A stretch of DNA of 17,083 nt. It comes from JBDKVA01 sp039679375. GTDB lineage: Bacteria > Bacillota > Clostridia > Acetivibrionales > DTU013. Both the position numbers and the translations under genes were made by a program. Where the stretch lies: assembly GCA_039679375.1 (NCBI GenBank), contig JBDKVA010000213.1, positions 1 through 17,083 of the forward strand, in the 5' to 3' direction. This document shows positions 1 to 7,481 of this stretch, piece by piece. A model generated the notes under the pieces. That model did not search any database. It was not told the DNA's origin and worked only from the letters and a program-made list of their open reading frames with translations. The first letter of the stretch is position 1. The number at the start of each line of letters is the position of its first letter.

Positions 1-12
1 AATATACTTCAT
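1..12 (-). CDS. 5' end of an unidentified gene leaving the window
   Basis: On the minus strand an ATG at 12-10 is preceded by AGGTGG with 8 bases between, and the reading frame stays open to the window edge (Met-Lys-Tyr-Ile). A TAAAAT -10-like hexamer lies upstream on the same strand near 45-50. Only four codons are visible, so no product can be named. The support is the well-placed ribosome binding site alone. Confidence 0.35.
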
Positions 13-88
13 GGAAATCACCACCTGTCATTATTACTATTATTTTATCACAAAAACTGCTCGGAATCCAGTAATATCAAGCAATTCG

Positions 89-100
89 GGTGAATTCACC
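89..100. promoter_or_regulatory. 12-bp perfect palindrome, possible operator
   Basis: GGTGAATTCACC is a perfect palindrome upstream of the possible minus-strand gene starting at 12 and of the plus-strand amidohydrolase. Its position fits a repressor or activator site, but no family-specific motif is recognised and such a palindrome can occur by chance. Confidence 0.25.
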
Positions 101-186
101 TAATCTCTTTATTTGCTATTTCAAGCATTTTACCTGTATGCTTAATTCCAGGTAGTAATGGTTTTCGGACAGTCTGTTTAAGGGAG

Positions 187-352
187 GCAGGGACTCTGCA
201 GTGCGAGCAGGCGATTTTGCTGCGCAAAACGCTTTGGTGCTCAGGATACAAGTCGAGCGAATAAGGTATCCGCCGAAGGGGACCATAGGGTCCCATAGCG
301 GACAAGAAAATTCGCTTCGGAGCTTAAGTCATGAGCGAAGCGAATTTTCTTG
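187..352. repeat. Multi-hairpin intergenic element
   Basis: This gene-free stretch is almost entirely made of hairpins. GCAG/CTGC pairs at 187-199. GAGCA/TGCTC (205-209 with 238-242) encloses GCG+TTTTGC (211-220) against GCAAAA+CGC (224-232). GGATAC/GTATCC pairs 244-249 with 266-271. TCCGC and GGGACC (269-273, 279-284) pair with GGTCCC and GCGGA (289-294, 298-302). Finally a perfect 17-bp stem, CAAGAAAATTCGCTTCG (303-319), pairs with 336-352. The density of compact hairpins looks like a mobile palindromic repeat unit or a structured RNA. No transposase is present, and copy number in the genome cannot be seen here. Confidence 0.6.
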
Positions 353-372
353 AGCTGGAAGGAATGAGCAAA

Positions 373-1161
373 ATGGATAGTATGTATGAAAAAGCAAGAA
401 GGGGACAGCCTCTGGACGATGTACTCGTTATCGACAGCCATTGCCATATGGGGCCTTATCACCAATTCAACGCTCCAAACAACAGTGCGGAGGGAATGCT
501 TGAAAGTATGGACGCCCTGGGTGTGAATATGGCTTTTGTGACTGCCCATGCTTCGATTGGTCCGGATTATGTTTATGGGAACGATATGGTCATTGATGCG
601 GTCCGGAAGTACACCGGCCGATTCCTCGGGTATGTGACGCTGAACCCGCATTATCCGGAAGATATGATCCACGAGCTGGACAGGTGCTTTGCGATTCCCG
701 GTATGAAAGGGATTAAGCTGCATCCATCCTGCCATGGTGTTTCAATTGACTATGAGAATTATACACCTGCCTACGAATATGCAAATGAACGCAAACTGCC
801 GATGCTGATCCATGTTTGGGGAATCGGCCAGGTGCTTACCGTTGACAAACTGGCAGGGAAATACCATGATATGAAGTTTTTGATGGGTCATTCCGGCGGA
901 GATGTCCAGGCAATGGAAGAAGCAATACGTGTAATAAACAGCCATGATAATGTCTACGGTGATCTGGCGCTCTCGATCGTCAGGGAGGGAAATGTTGAAT
1001 GGCTTGTTGATAAAATTACCTCCAAAAAATTGTTGTATGCCTCCGATATGCCATTCTTTGATCCGAGGCCTGCCTTTGGTCGTGTGGCTATGGCGCAGAT
1101 TTCACCGGAGGAAAAGAGGGACGTCTTCGGACTGAATATGAAGCGGATGCTGGATTTATAA
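373..1161 (+). CDS. Amidohydrolase family protein (TIM-barrel metal hydrolase)
   Basis: Amidohydrolase_2-type (COG2159-like) cytosolic hydrolase or decarboxylase; the substrate is unknown. Counting from Met at 373 (262 aa), the expected metal and catalytic set is present: the HxH pair in DSHCHMG (His23, His25), His117 in KLHPS, His147 in LIHVWG, His173 in MGHSGG and Asp225 in ASDMP. The sequence closes with a GLNMKRML-type helix, as usual in this family. The frame is open from an ATG at 331, but the first seven codons there come from the arm of an upstream 17-bp hairpin. GGAAGG at 357-362 is too close to the ATG at 364 and is well placed (10 bases) for the ATG at 373, which I prefer. It converges on the AraC-type regulator and has no copy of the TGCAAC operator found at the other promoters. 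It is a relative of the degenerate protein at 4905-5660. Confidence 0.9.
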   Translation: MDSMYEKARRGQPLDDVLVIDSHCHMGPYHQFNAPNNSAEGMLESMDALGVNMAFVTAHASIGPDYVYGNDMVIDAVRKYTGRFLGYVTLNPHYPEDMIHELDRCFAIPGMKGIKLHPSCHGVSIDYENYTPAYEYANERKLPMLIHVWGIGQVLTVDKLAGKYHDMKFLMGHSGGDVQAMEEAIRVINSHDNVYGDLALSIVREGNVEWLVDKITSKKLLYASDMPFFDPRPAFGRVAMAQISPEEKRDVFGLNMKRMLDL

Positions 1162-1225
1162 AAAGTATCATCTGAACGCCACAAAGGCGTCCATTTATAA
1201 TAAAACAGCAGATATACACTTTCCT

Positions 1226-1261
1226 GAATTAGTGCAGAGCAACGGCGCTAATTCTTTTTTT
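1226..1261 (+). terminator. Rho-independent terminator of the first amidohydrolase gene
   Basis: A 10-bp stem GAATTAGTGC (1226-1235) / GCGCTAATTC (1245-1254), with one G-T wobble and a 9-base loop, is followed by seven T residues (1255-1261). It lies 65 bases after the stop codon. The minus-strand side has no T tract, so it serves the plus strand only. A smaller ACGCC/GGCGT hairpin lies nearer the stop, around 1176-1190. Confidence 0.88.
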
Positions 1262-1320
1262 GTGAACATGCTAATAGGCATGTGTCCCAAAACGAAGGGC
1301 TCGATTCCCCCGAGATTGAT
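1262..1320. repeat. Diverged intergenic repeat, copy A
   Basis: This stretch aligns with 7482-7548. Both carry the series GA(A/G)CAT, GGCAT, CCAAAA, CGAAG, GGCTCGAT and CCC in the same order, with small indels. Each has a hairpin at the same place by different bases: ACATGC/GCATGT here (1266-1271, 1278-1283) and GGAGCA/TGCTCC in copy B. Both lie downstream of a gene, next to a terminator. Function unknown. Confidence 0.45.
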
Positions 1321-3671
1321 TATGCCTGCTTCGCGGAGTGCTTCGTTCTGTACTCTCCAGGTGTGAAGGCTACATACTTTTTGAATGTCCGGATATAACT
1401 GAAGCGGTTATTATAACCCACCATCTCTGCGATCTGTTCGATGCTTTTGTTTGTATCGGAAAGCAAAGTCTTCGACTTCTCTATCCTTATTTTTGATACA
1501 TATTCCCAGAAGCTTATGCCTGTTTTTTCCTTAAAGGTCTTGCACAGATAGGATGAATTATAATTGAAGTGACTGGCTACCGATACCAGAGAAATCTCCT
1601 TTGTATAGTTCTCGTCAATATATCCCTTAATGTCGGAAACCAGGCTCTTTGCATTCCCCTTTTGCTGATCCATGTGGTACTCTATTATTTTCCTGAATTT
1701 GTGGCTGATCCATTCATTAAATTGCTGTATATTTTTAAAGCTGTCTATAGGTATATTCAGGTAGTCATTTTCATTAAATACATCCTTTATATTGTAATTG
1801 AGTTCAAAAATGCACCTTTGAACAATGCCTGCTATGTTGGACAGGCACACCTCGATATTCTGGAAGCTCTTGTTGTAATCAAGTATTTTGTCGAGCATTT
1901 CATTAAGGAGCTGGATCGTTTTATCATAATCACCCAGATTGATCAGCATAATCAGCTTCTGCTCCATCTCCAGCGGATAATAAAGGGTCTCGGCCTGATC
2001 GCCTGCAATATCCGTGTAGCTGATAACCGGGGAATCGCCTTTAAGGAATTTGTATTGAAGGGCGTCAATTGCCTCTTTACATGACACACCAATGTCGGAA
2101 ACGTTCGTTAGCATTCTTCCGATGCCAATACTGACAGAGAGATTTAAAAATTCAAAGAGAGTGTATTGAATATCCTCGAGAGTCTGCTCTATCATCGCTT
2201 CCTTCTCGTTAATATCCTCAACTGCGTTCAGCTTCATGAGCAGTAAAATGTTATCATTTGAGTCCTGTGTACAATTTACTTCGATATTGAGATTCCCGAA
2301 AACCCTCTCGACCATATTCACAAGTGTGACCTTATTGAATTCGGTGGTATGCATATCCATTTCATATGAATAGAATGAATCAAGCTGGACTATGGCTACC
2401 TTGAAATAATCATAGTCAAGTTTGAACGAAAAGTACTCGGCTTTGCTTTGTATTTCAGCCTTATTAAAGAGCTTCCCTTTAATCAGTTGGTTCAGGAATG
2501 CCTCACGCACCAGTATCTTGTTATCTCCGAGCTGTTTCTCAAGAGACTGGTTGTTCTCAAGCAACGTTTTTATTTCACCCTGTATCATGGAAACATCACT
2601 TATACTGTCATCACTTACAACGGACATTTTTTTGATGCTGTTTATGATCCTCTTGATCGGGTCATAAAGTTTGAAGGAAAACAACAGTGATAGAGCCGTC
2701 ATCGCCAGCAGCAATACGGCAAGGGCTATTACAGTTATATTTCTCATATTGACGGATTTCTTGAACATGGTATTTTCCGAAACGACATAAAAGAGTTTCC
2801 AGTTGTTTGTACCGAATGTATCGTAGTAGGAGAGCATTTTTGTTCCGTTATATGTTAGTTTGAAACTTCCGGCAATGTTATTCACTTTAGCCTGCGGCGT
2901 ACCAAGTATTTCAGAAAGATTTCCGTAAAGGTATCCTGAATTGTTTGAGGACAGTACCGTACCCTGATCGTTTACGATAAAGGCAAGCGCCTTATTGTCC
3001 CCTTTTGTGATATTTCTCAGCAGGTCGGAAATGATCCTTTCATCCACGTTCAGTATGATAGCGCCTTCACGCGAGTCGTTGCTGTAGGGTATTTTTGTCA
3101 TAAAGGTGACAATATTGTCGTAGGTAGTAGAGCTTTCATTTGAGGAACGGCCCCTTACCTTCCGGGTATCGAGTATGGTGAAAGGGCTTTTCATGTGGGT
3201 GTACTGTTCATACCAGTCTTTATCGTAATAGGAGGGGAGGTCCATGAGACTACCGTAATCCAGTACATAATTATTTCTCTCATAATAGATGACGATACTT
3301 TTTATATAATTACTGGAATTCATCGTATTTGCCAGGAGCTCCTGAATAATTTTAACTTCTGATTGCCTTTCTACGGCCATATTGCGGGGCAGATAGGCAA
3401 AATGAAGGGACTTCGTATTAATTGCCTGGCTGATCGAAACCTTCTTCATTTCGCCGAACAGGACATCCATTGTGCTCAGTGTTTCATTGATTTTCTTCCG
3501 TTCGAACCTTTCTATCTCATTATCAAGATTCTTCAGGATATAAAAGCGTGTATAGGATCCGATCAAAATGACCATAACAAGCGAAACGACCGTATAGGCC
3601 AGAAAAAATTTCAGGAACAGGCTCTTGGATACGCTTTTTGTGTATTTTCTTAAAAAGTTGGCTATTTTCAC
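1320..3671 (-). CDS. Membrane-bound AraC-family regulator with extracellular Cache-like sensor
   Basis: A 783-aa one-component sensor/transcription factor of the YesN-like, two-TM type common beside Lpl/Ytc importers. TM1 spans about residues 20-42. An extracellular region, about 45-309, has dCache-like features (a long helix followed by a segment with YGSLMDLPSYYDKDWYEQY and WKLFYVVSE). TM2 spans about 311-334 and is followed by a HAMP-like helix. A cytosolic linker domain precedes a C-terminal AraC double helix-turn-helix at about 676-775 (YLCKTFKEKTGISFWEYV; IAEMVGYNNRFSYIRTFKKY; TPGEYR). It starts with GTG at 3671, with AGAGAGG at 3688-3682 giving 10 bases spacing. It is divergent from the M55 peptidase gene. 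By position it is the natural candidate to bind the TGCAAC operators upstream of 3990, 5809 and 7708. The sensed ligand is not evident. Confidence 0.92.
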   Translation of the reverse strand: MKIANFLRKYTKSVSKSLFLKFFLAYTVVSLVMVILIGSYTRFYILKNLDNEIERFERKKINETLSTMDVLFGEMKKVSISQAINTKSLHFAYLPRNMAVERQSEVKIIQELLANTMNSSNYIKSIVIYYERNNYVLDYGSLMDLPSYYDKDWYEQYTHMKSPFTILDTRKVRGRSSNESSTTYDNIVTFMTKIPYSNDSREGAIILNVDERIISDLLRNITKGDNKALAFIVNDQGTVLSSNNSGYLYGNLSEILGTPQAKVNNIAGSFKLTYNGTKMLSYYDTFGTNNWKLFYVVSENTMFKKSVNMRNITVIALAVLLLAMTALSLLFSFKLYDPIKRIINSIKKMSVVSDDSISDVSMIQGEIKTLLENNQSLEKQLGDNKILVREAFLNQLIKGKLFNKAEIQSKAEYFSFKLDYDYFKVAIVQLDSFYSYEMDMHTTEFNKVTLVNMVERVFGNLNIEVNCTQDSNDNILLLMKLNAVEDINEKEAMIEQTLEDIQYTLFEFLNLSVSIGIGRMLTNVSDIGVSCKEAIDALQYKFLKGDSPVISYTDIAGDQAETLYYPLEMEQKLIMLINLGDYDKTIQLLNEMLDKILDYNKSFQNIEVCLSNIAGIVQRCIFELNYNIKDVFNENDYLNIPIDSFKNIQQFNEWISHKFRKIIEYHMDQQKGNAKSLVSDIKGYIDENYTKEISLVSVASHFNYNSSYLCKTFKEKTGISFWEYVSKIRIEKSKTLLSDTNKSIEQIAEMVGYNNRFSYIRTFKKYVAFTPGEYRTKHSAKQA

Positions 3672-3706
3672 TTTTTCAAAACCTCTCTACAGGTGAATAT
3701 GTATTT

Positions 3707-3735
3707 ATTTTATCATAAGGGGACGATTCATACAA
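3707..3735 (-). promoter_or_regulatory. Promoter of the AraC-type regulator gene
   Basis: On the minus strand, TTGTAT (3735-3730) and TAAAAT (3712-3707) are 17 bases apart, about 20 bases upstream of the ribosome binding site of the regulator gene. The match to the housekeeping sigma consensus is good in spacing and moderate in sequence. Confidence 0.5.
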
Positions 3736-3741
3736 TGTTAT

Positions 3742-3784
3742 GGAAACAACCGGCAATATGTGATGTGGCAATAACCTGCAATAT
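3742..3784. repeat. Pair of 18-bp direct repeats in the divergent promoter region
   Basis: GGAAACAACCGGCAATAT (3742-3759) and GGCAATAACCTGCAATAT (3767-3784) match at 15 of 18 positions with a 25-bp period. They lie just upstream of the regulator's -35 and upstream of the TGCAAC operator of the peptidase gene. A paired site of this sort could be for autoregulation. The period differs from the 20-bp operator, so a second regulator is possible. Confidence 0.45.
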
Positions 3785-3797
3785 ATGACATTTTGGT

Positions 3798-3811
3798 CCT
3801 GGTATACCAGG
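3798..3811. promoter_or_regulatory. 14-bp perfect palindrome, candidate operator
   Basis: CCTGGTATACCAGG is a perfect dyad in the 318-bp gap between the divergent regulator and peptidase genes. Palindromes with a central TGGTATACCA core are typical of GntR-type and related dimeric regulators, so a regulator other than the AraC protein may act here. No such regulator gene lies in the window. Confidence 0.4.
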
Positions 3812-3851
3812 GGCAGCAAGTTACAGATGTTACCGGTCTGACATATAGATG

Positions 3852-3905
3852 TGCAACATGTTATACATAAATGCAACTTGATTATTAAGATCTCGAAACT
3901 ATAAT
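3852..3905 (+). promoter_or_regulatory. Operator and promoter of the M55 peptidase gene
   Basis: TGCAACATG (3852-3860) and TGCAACTTG (3872-3880) form direct repeats exactly 20 bp apart. The second overlaps a weak -35, TTGATT (3878-3883), followed by a 16-bp spacer and a perfect TATAAT at 3900-3905. Overlap of the proximal half-site with a poor -35 is the layout of class II AraC-type activation. The same arrangement recurs upstream of 5809 and 7708. The leader to the ATG is about 78 bases. Confidence 0.75.
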
Positions 3906-3989
3906 GGACTTAAAGGGCTGATCTATATTAAGTTTCCGGCTTCATGAAGCATGTAAAATAAACACTGTTGCGGAGGCGTTAGTAAAATA

Positions 3990-4769
3990 ATGGGTACTGA
4001 AAAGAAAATTTATATTATGACAGATCTGGAGGGGATCAGTGGAATTGACAGCATGGATATGATTCAGAGGGACGACCCTCGCTATCAATACTGCAGGGAA
4101 CGTTTGATGGCAGATACAAATGCTGCAGTTGACGGGGCTTTTCAAGGAGGCGCCGGGCAGGTTTTCGTATGTGACGGGCACGGGGGCGGAGGTAATTTTA
4201 TCAAGGAAAAGCTGGATCCCAGAGCGGAGATCACGTCCGGAGGCATGAGACAACAGATGGATAAAAACCTGGATGCGGTCATGTTTATCGGAGCACATGC
4301 CATGGCAGGCACATTGAACGGATTCCTAGATCACACGCAGGATTCGAGAAAATGGTTCAATTATTATATAAACGGGAAGAAAACCGGCGAATTGGGGCAA
4401 TGGGGTATCATGGCGGCTCAATACAACCTTCCGGTAATTATGGTAAGCGGAGATCAGGCGGCTTGTTTTGAAGCGGGACAGTTTTTTGGGCACATTTCCT
4501 GCGCTATAGTTAAGTATGGAATCGGAAGGAACGGGGCAGAACTGCTGCCAAATGAAGAAGCCGTCGCACTTATCCGGAATGCGGCAGCAAAAGCTATTGG
4601 GCTCATTGGACAGATCAGACCATACCGGCCGCTGCTTCCTTTGGACATAAAGCTTGAGCTTTACCGGAGCGATTTTTGTGATGAGATCGCTGCGAAGCCT
4701 GGTGTGGAAAGGCTGGATGCGCGTACTGTCAGAAAGGTATCAACGAATTATATTGATATTTTGTTCTAA
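3990..4769 (+). CDS. M55-family D-aminopeptidase (DppA-like)
   Basis: A 259-aa zinc aminopeptidase of the DppA family, which releases N-terminal D-amino acids (D-Ala in the Bacillus subtilis enzyme). The full active-site set is visible by alignment to DppA: metal ligands Asp12 and Glu14 in DLEGISG, His64 in CDGHGG, His103 in GAHAMAG and Glu134 in GELGQWG, plus the nucleophile-position His115 in LDHTQ. The usual length is about 270 aa. There is no signal peptide, so it is cytosolic. GGAGGC at 3972-3977 lies 12 bases before the ATG. It is first in a short unit with the amidohydrolase-fold protein at 4905, driven by the TGCAAC-type promoter. Its presence beside an importer suggests that the imported ligand, or something released from it, holds a D-amino acid or peptide bond. 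That is inference; housekeeping use on cell-wall peptides is the alternative. Confidence 0.92.
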   Translation: MGTEKKIYIMTDLEGISGIDSMDMIQRDDPRYQYCRERLMADTNAAVDGAFQGGAGQVFVCDGHGGGGNFIKEKLDPRAEITSGGMRQQMDKNLDAVMFIGAHAMAGTLNGFLDHTQDSRKWFNYYINGKKTGELGQWGIMAAQYNLPVIMVSGDQAACFEAGQFFGHISCAIVKYGIGRNGAELLPNEEAVALIRNAAAKAIGLIGQIRPYRPLLPLDIKLELYRSDFCDEIAAKPGVERLDARTVRKVSTNYIDILF

Positions 4770-4881
4770 TGCTATAGCGAAGATACATTAATTAGCCGGC
4801 ATTTATGCATTTTACGGGAATAATCGCAAATGCTGTAGCACATTATTTCTGTAAGGATATTTGGAATCTTTCGCTGTAGCA
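4770..4881. repeat. Intergenic element with near-perfect terminal inverted repeats
   Basis: TGCTATAGCGAAGAT (4770-4784) is the inverse of ATCTTTCGCTGTAGCA (4866-4881) apart from one base change and one indel. The core GCTRTAGC recurs at 4771, 4832 and 4873, and TGCTGTAGCA (4831-4840) stands in the middle. The element fills almost the whole gap between two co-oriented genes, starting directly after the upstream stop codon. It could be a small inserted palindromic element or an mRNA structure. No T tract follows, so it does not look like a terminator. Confidence 0.5.
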
Positions 4882-4904
4882 CCAGGGAAAGGTGTGTATA
4901 TTTA

Positions 4905-5660
4905 ATGGAAAAACCTTTGGAGTTTTTTGACTGTGATTGTTCCTTCGGGAAAAGAAGCATAGTAAATCCCGGATCCTTCCATAAGCTGGAGGACCTCTTG
5001 GATAGAATGAAGCTGTATGGCATCGGGAAAGCTCTTGTTTATCATTCCATGGCCCGTGAATATGATCCGATGGTAGGAAATGAAATGCTTTCGGAGGAGC
5101 TTGGAAAAGATTTGCCGCTTTGCCCCGTATGGGTCGTCATGCATCATCATACGGAAGAGTTTCCAAAACCGGAGGAGCTTTTGTTTCAAATGAAAAAGAA
5201 TCATATCCGGGCAGTGCGCATGTTCCCGGGGAATTCCGACCATGCATACAGCATTGCCAGATGGAATTGCGGAGAATTGCTTTCCATGCTGGAGGCGAAT
5301 AAAATACCACTTTTGATCGGAATGGACCAGCTGAACTGGAATGAATTATATTCACTGTTAAGTGATTTTCCCGGTTTGCCTATCATTTTGTCCGGCGTAG
5401 GATACGGAAGTAACAGAAATTTATATTCATTATTGCAACAATTTGAAAATCTGTATCTGGAGACGATCGGTTACAAGACGCACAATGGGATTGAGGAAAT
5501 CTGCCGTAAATTCGGAGCCGGCCGCCTGGTATTCGGAAGTGGAATGCCGCTGTTTTCCGGTGCTTCTGCTGTCAGTATGATCAGCTATGCCCGTATCAGT
5601 GAGGCTGAAAAACGCATGATTGCTGGTGAAAACCTTAACAGACTACTGCAATATCTATAA
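4905..5660 (+). CDS. Amidohydrolase-fold protein lacking all metal ligands (probable pseudoenzyme)
   Basis: A 251-aa protein that lines up end to end with the amidohydrolase at 373-1161, including the tail SGMPLF...ISEAEKRMIAGENLNRLL against SDMPFF...ISPEEKRDVFGLNMKRML. Every metal or catalytic position is changed. HxH becomes Asp11-Cys-Ser13 (FDCDCSFG), the KLHP His becomes Phe107, the LIHVW His becomes Gly139, the GHSGG His becomes Val165 or its neighbour, and the catalytic Asp becomes Gly213 (GSGMP). The frame is intact and the fold-core pattern is kept, so this is a conserved protein and not decay. A role in binding or as partner of the intact enzyme is possible. Alternatively the DCDC motif may offer new metal ligands. 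AAAGGTG lies about 10 bases before the ATG. It is probably co-transcribed with the M55 peptidase; its stop abuts the operator of the next gene. Confidence 0.85.
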   Translation: MEKPLEFFDCDCSFGKRSIVNPGSFHKLEDLLDRMKLYGIGKALVYHSMAREYDPMVGNEMLSEELGKDLPLCPVWVVMHHHTEEFPKPEELLFQMKKNHIRAVRMFPGNSDHAYSIARWNCGELLSMLEANKIPLLIGMDQLNWNELYSLLSDFPGLPIILSGVGYGSNRNLYSLLQQFENLYLETIGYKTHNGIEEICRKFGAGRLVFGSGMPLFSGASAVSMISYARISEAEKRMIAGENLNRLLQYL

Positions 5661-5661
5661 T

Positions 5662-5715
5662 TGCAACATGTAATATAAAAGTGCAACTTGCACCTAAAGC
5701 GTTTAGTTATATAAT
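5662..5715 (+). promoter_or_regulatory. Operator and promoter of the solute-binding lipoprotein gene
   Basis: TGCAACATG (5662-5670) and TGCAACTTG (5682-5690) are 20 bp apart. The second half overlaps TTGCAC (5688-5693), with a 16-bp spacer and TATAAT at 5710-5715. The arrangement matches that at 3852-3905 base for base in spacing, and the A/T-rich stretch between the half-sites is also similar. The first half-site begins two bases after the stop codon of the preceding gene. The leader is about 87 bases. Confidence 0.78.
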
Positions 5716-5808
5716 GAAAGTACGTTTATCTTTACTTTAATTATTACTGTCCGGCCTAAAACCGGCAGAATAATACTGAAAAAATATATCTAAGGAGGAT
5801 GGTTAGAA

Positions 5809-7392
5809 ATGAGTAGAATGTCCAAAAAGGCTATAGTTCTGCTGTTGGCTATGTGCATGGTTATGTCCTTTGTGTTCGCAGGATGCGGTGACAAAAAAGA
5901 AGGTACGGATGCGACTACTACTGCAGCATCAGCTACTCCGGCTGCAACCGGCACACCTACACCTCAGGCAGTGGAAGAACCTTATGAGTTCAGCATTTTC
6001 AGAACTTATTGGGCAAACCTGAACGATGAGACGGATCCAATAATCCTAGAATTGAACAAGAAGTTCAATATTAAGATTAAAATTGAAACATCTCCATATG
6101 AAACTTGGATTGAAAAGTACAACATTTATGTCACATCGGGTGATGTACCGGATCTGTCCATAACGACCGGCCCCGGTACCGCAAACTTTAACGATTGGGC
6201 AAAACAGGGAATATACATGGATCTGTCCGAGCTTTATAAGACAAAATGCCCGAACATCCAGAAATATGTCAGCAATGACATCATTGAAGCTCATAAAATG
6301 GATGGCGGCAAGCTTTATGGTATTCCAAAGCCGTCAATGTCAGACTCGACTTTTGCAATCCGCAATGACTGGCTGAAGAAGCTGAACCTGGCTATGCCTA
6401 CGACGCTTGACGAACTATACAATGTATTGAAGGCATTCAGGGATCAGGATCCTGACGGAAACAAAAAGAATGATACATTCGGCCTTCTTTCAGAAGATAC
6501 ACTCAATACGATCAACTTTGTATTCCGTGCCTTTGGCTGTACTACACCTCCGCCGATGGGCAGCGAAATAAACTGGATCCCTGATGGAAAGGGCGGTCTG
6601 ACCTCGCCTCTTCTGGATGCAGGCATGAAGGACGCTATCATTTATATTACGAAGCTCTACAGAGATAAGATTCTTGACCAGGAATGGATGCTGACAAAAT
6701 CCGCGGCATACCAAGATAAGTACTTTACCGGTAAAGTCGGTTTTATGACTTCAAGCTTCCAGCAGATGGTTTCTTTCACAGAATCCAAGATCAAGGCAAA
6801 CGATCCTGCTGTTGAACTGGCGATCCTGGATGGGGTCAAAGGGCCTACCGGACTGAATGTCCGTCCAATGGCCAAAGGCTTCTACATGGTAGACTCCATT
6901 TCGAGCAAGGCTGCAAAACCTGAAAAGATACTTGAATTTATGGACTACCTAATGACTGAAGAAGGCGACACGCTGATACGTTACGGTATTGAAGGCCTGA
7001 CCTACAAGAAGGAAAACGGAAAAATCGTTCGGGATGAAGAAGCTGCCAAGAAGTACGGCATGGAAGCAGGCCATTCTTTCAGGCAACTCATGCAGCCAAC
7101 TACAATCAATGTATTGCCGACTGATGACCCAAGGGCTCCTCAACTGGCTGAAATGGCAAAGATACTGTATGAAGGTCCTTTCTTCCCGGCGCCAACCCTT
7201 TCACCTGCATCTTTGAAGGACGTTACAACAAAACAGGGCGCAGATTTTGTTAAGAACTCCATAACAAATATTATTACCGGTAAGGGCGACCCCGCTGCAG
7301 AATGGGATAAATTCATTGAAAGCTGGAAATCAACAGGCGGAGATCAGCTCGTAAAGGAAGTAAACGAAGCCTATGCAGCAAGCAAAAAATAA
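5809..7392 (+). CDS. Extracellular solute-binding lipoprotein (LplA-like)
   Basis: A 527-aa lipid-anchored receptor of the family-1 solute-binding type that feeds LplB/YtcP-like permeases. The signal peptide has a lipobox FAGC with the lipidated Cys at residue 26. It is followed by a Thr/Ala/Pro-rich flexible linker (about 32-55) and a two-lobed binding domain that shows family features such as YNIYVTSGDVPDL, KLYGIPKP and AIRNDWLKKL. The size fits LplA-type proteins (about 500-550 aa). AAGGAGG at 5792-5798 lies 10 bases before the ATG. It has its own TGCAAC-type promoter and is followed by a strong hairpin terminator, so it can be made in excess over the permeases. Relatives are usually called sugar-binding, but several bind other ligands. 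The enzymes next door (M55 peptidase, amidohydrolases) make a peptide or amide ligand worth considering. Confidence 0.93.
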   Translation: MSRMSKKAIVLLLAMCMVMSFVFAGCGDKKEGTDATTTAASATPAATGTPTPQAVEEPYEFSIFRTYWANLNDETDPIILELNKKFNIKIKIETSPYETWIEKYNIYVTSGDVPDLSITTGPGTANFNDWAKQGIYMDLSELYKTKCPNIQKYVSNDIIEAHKMDGGKLYGIPKPSMSDSTFAIRNDWLKKLNLAMPTTLDELYNVLKAFRDQDPDGNKKNDTFGLLSEDTLNTINFVFRAFGCTTPPPMGSEINWIPDGKGGLTSPLLDAGMKDAIIYITKLYRDKILDQEWMLTKSAAYQDKYFTGKVGFMTSSFQQMVSFTESKIKANDPAVELAILDGVKGPTGLNVRPMAKGFYMVDSISSKAAKPEKILEFMDYLMTEEGDTLIRYGIEGLTYKKENGKIVRDEEAAKKYGMEAGHSFRQLMQPTTINVLPTDDPRAPQLAEMAKILYEGPFFPAPTLSPASLKDVTTKQGADFVKNSITNIITGKGDPAAEWDKFIESWKSTGGDQLVKEVNEAYAASKK

Positions 7393-7439
7393 TGGCATAG
7401 TAAGCTTCATGCAAAAGTAATGAAGTTGTAGAAGTAAGG

Positions 7440-7477
7440 AAAATCCCGGAGACATCCAAAATGCCTCCGGGATTTTT
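7440..7477 (+). terminator. Terminator after the solute-binding protein gene
   Basis: AAAATCCCGGAG (7440-7451) pairs perfectly with CTCCGGGATTTT (7465-7476), with a 13-base loop that can add a CAT/ATG pair. The stem ends in five T residues. It sits 47 bases after the stop codon and before the next promoter, and so separates lipoprotein and permease transcription. Confidence 0.88.
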
Positions 7478-7481
7478 GATA

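Noticed and set aside
241..735. 164-residue frame on the minus strand over the first amidohydrolase
   Set aside because: It lies opposite a gene with a complete catalytic motif set, has no ribosome binding site, and its end is encoded by the hairpin element. It is a shadow frame.
3817..3825. Minus-strand TGTAACTTG as a fourth TGCAAC-type operator for the regulator gene
   Set aside because: It has one mismatch, but no partner half-site at 20 bp and no -10 at the expected place on the minus strand.
4905..5660. Calling the second amidohydrolase-like gene a pseudogene
   Set aside because: The frame is intact with a good start and ribosome binding site, and fold-core residues are kept. Only the catalytic ligands are lost, which argues for a functional non-catalytic or altered protein.
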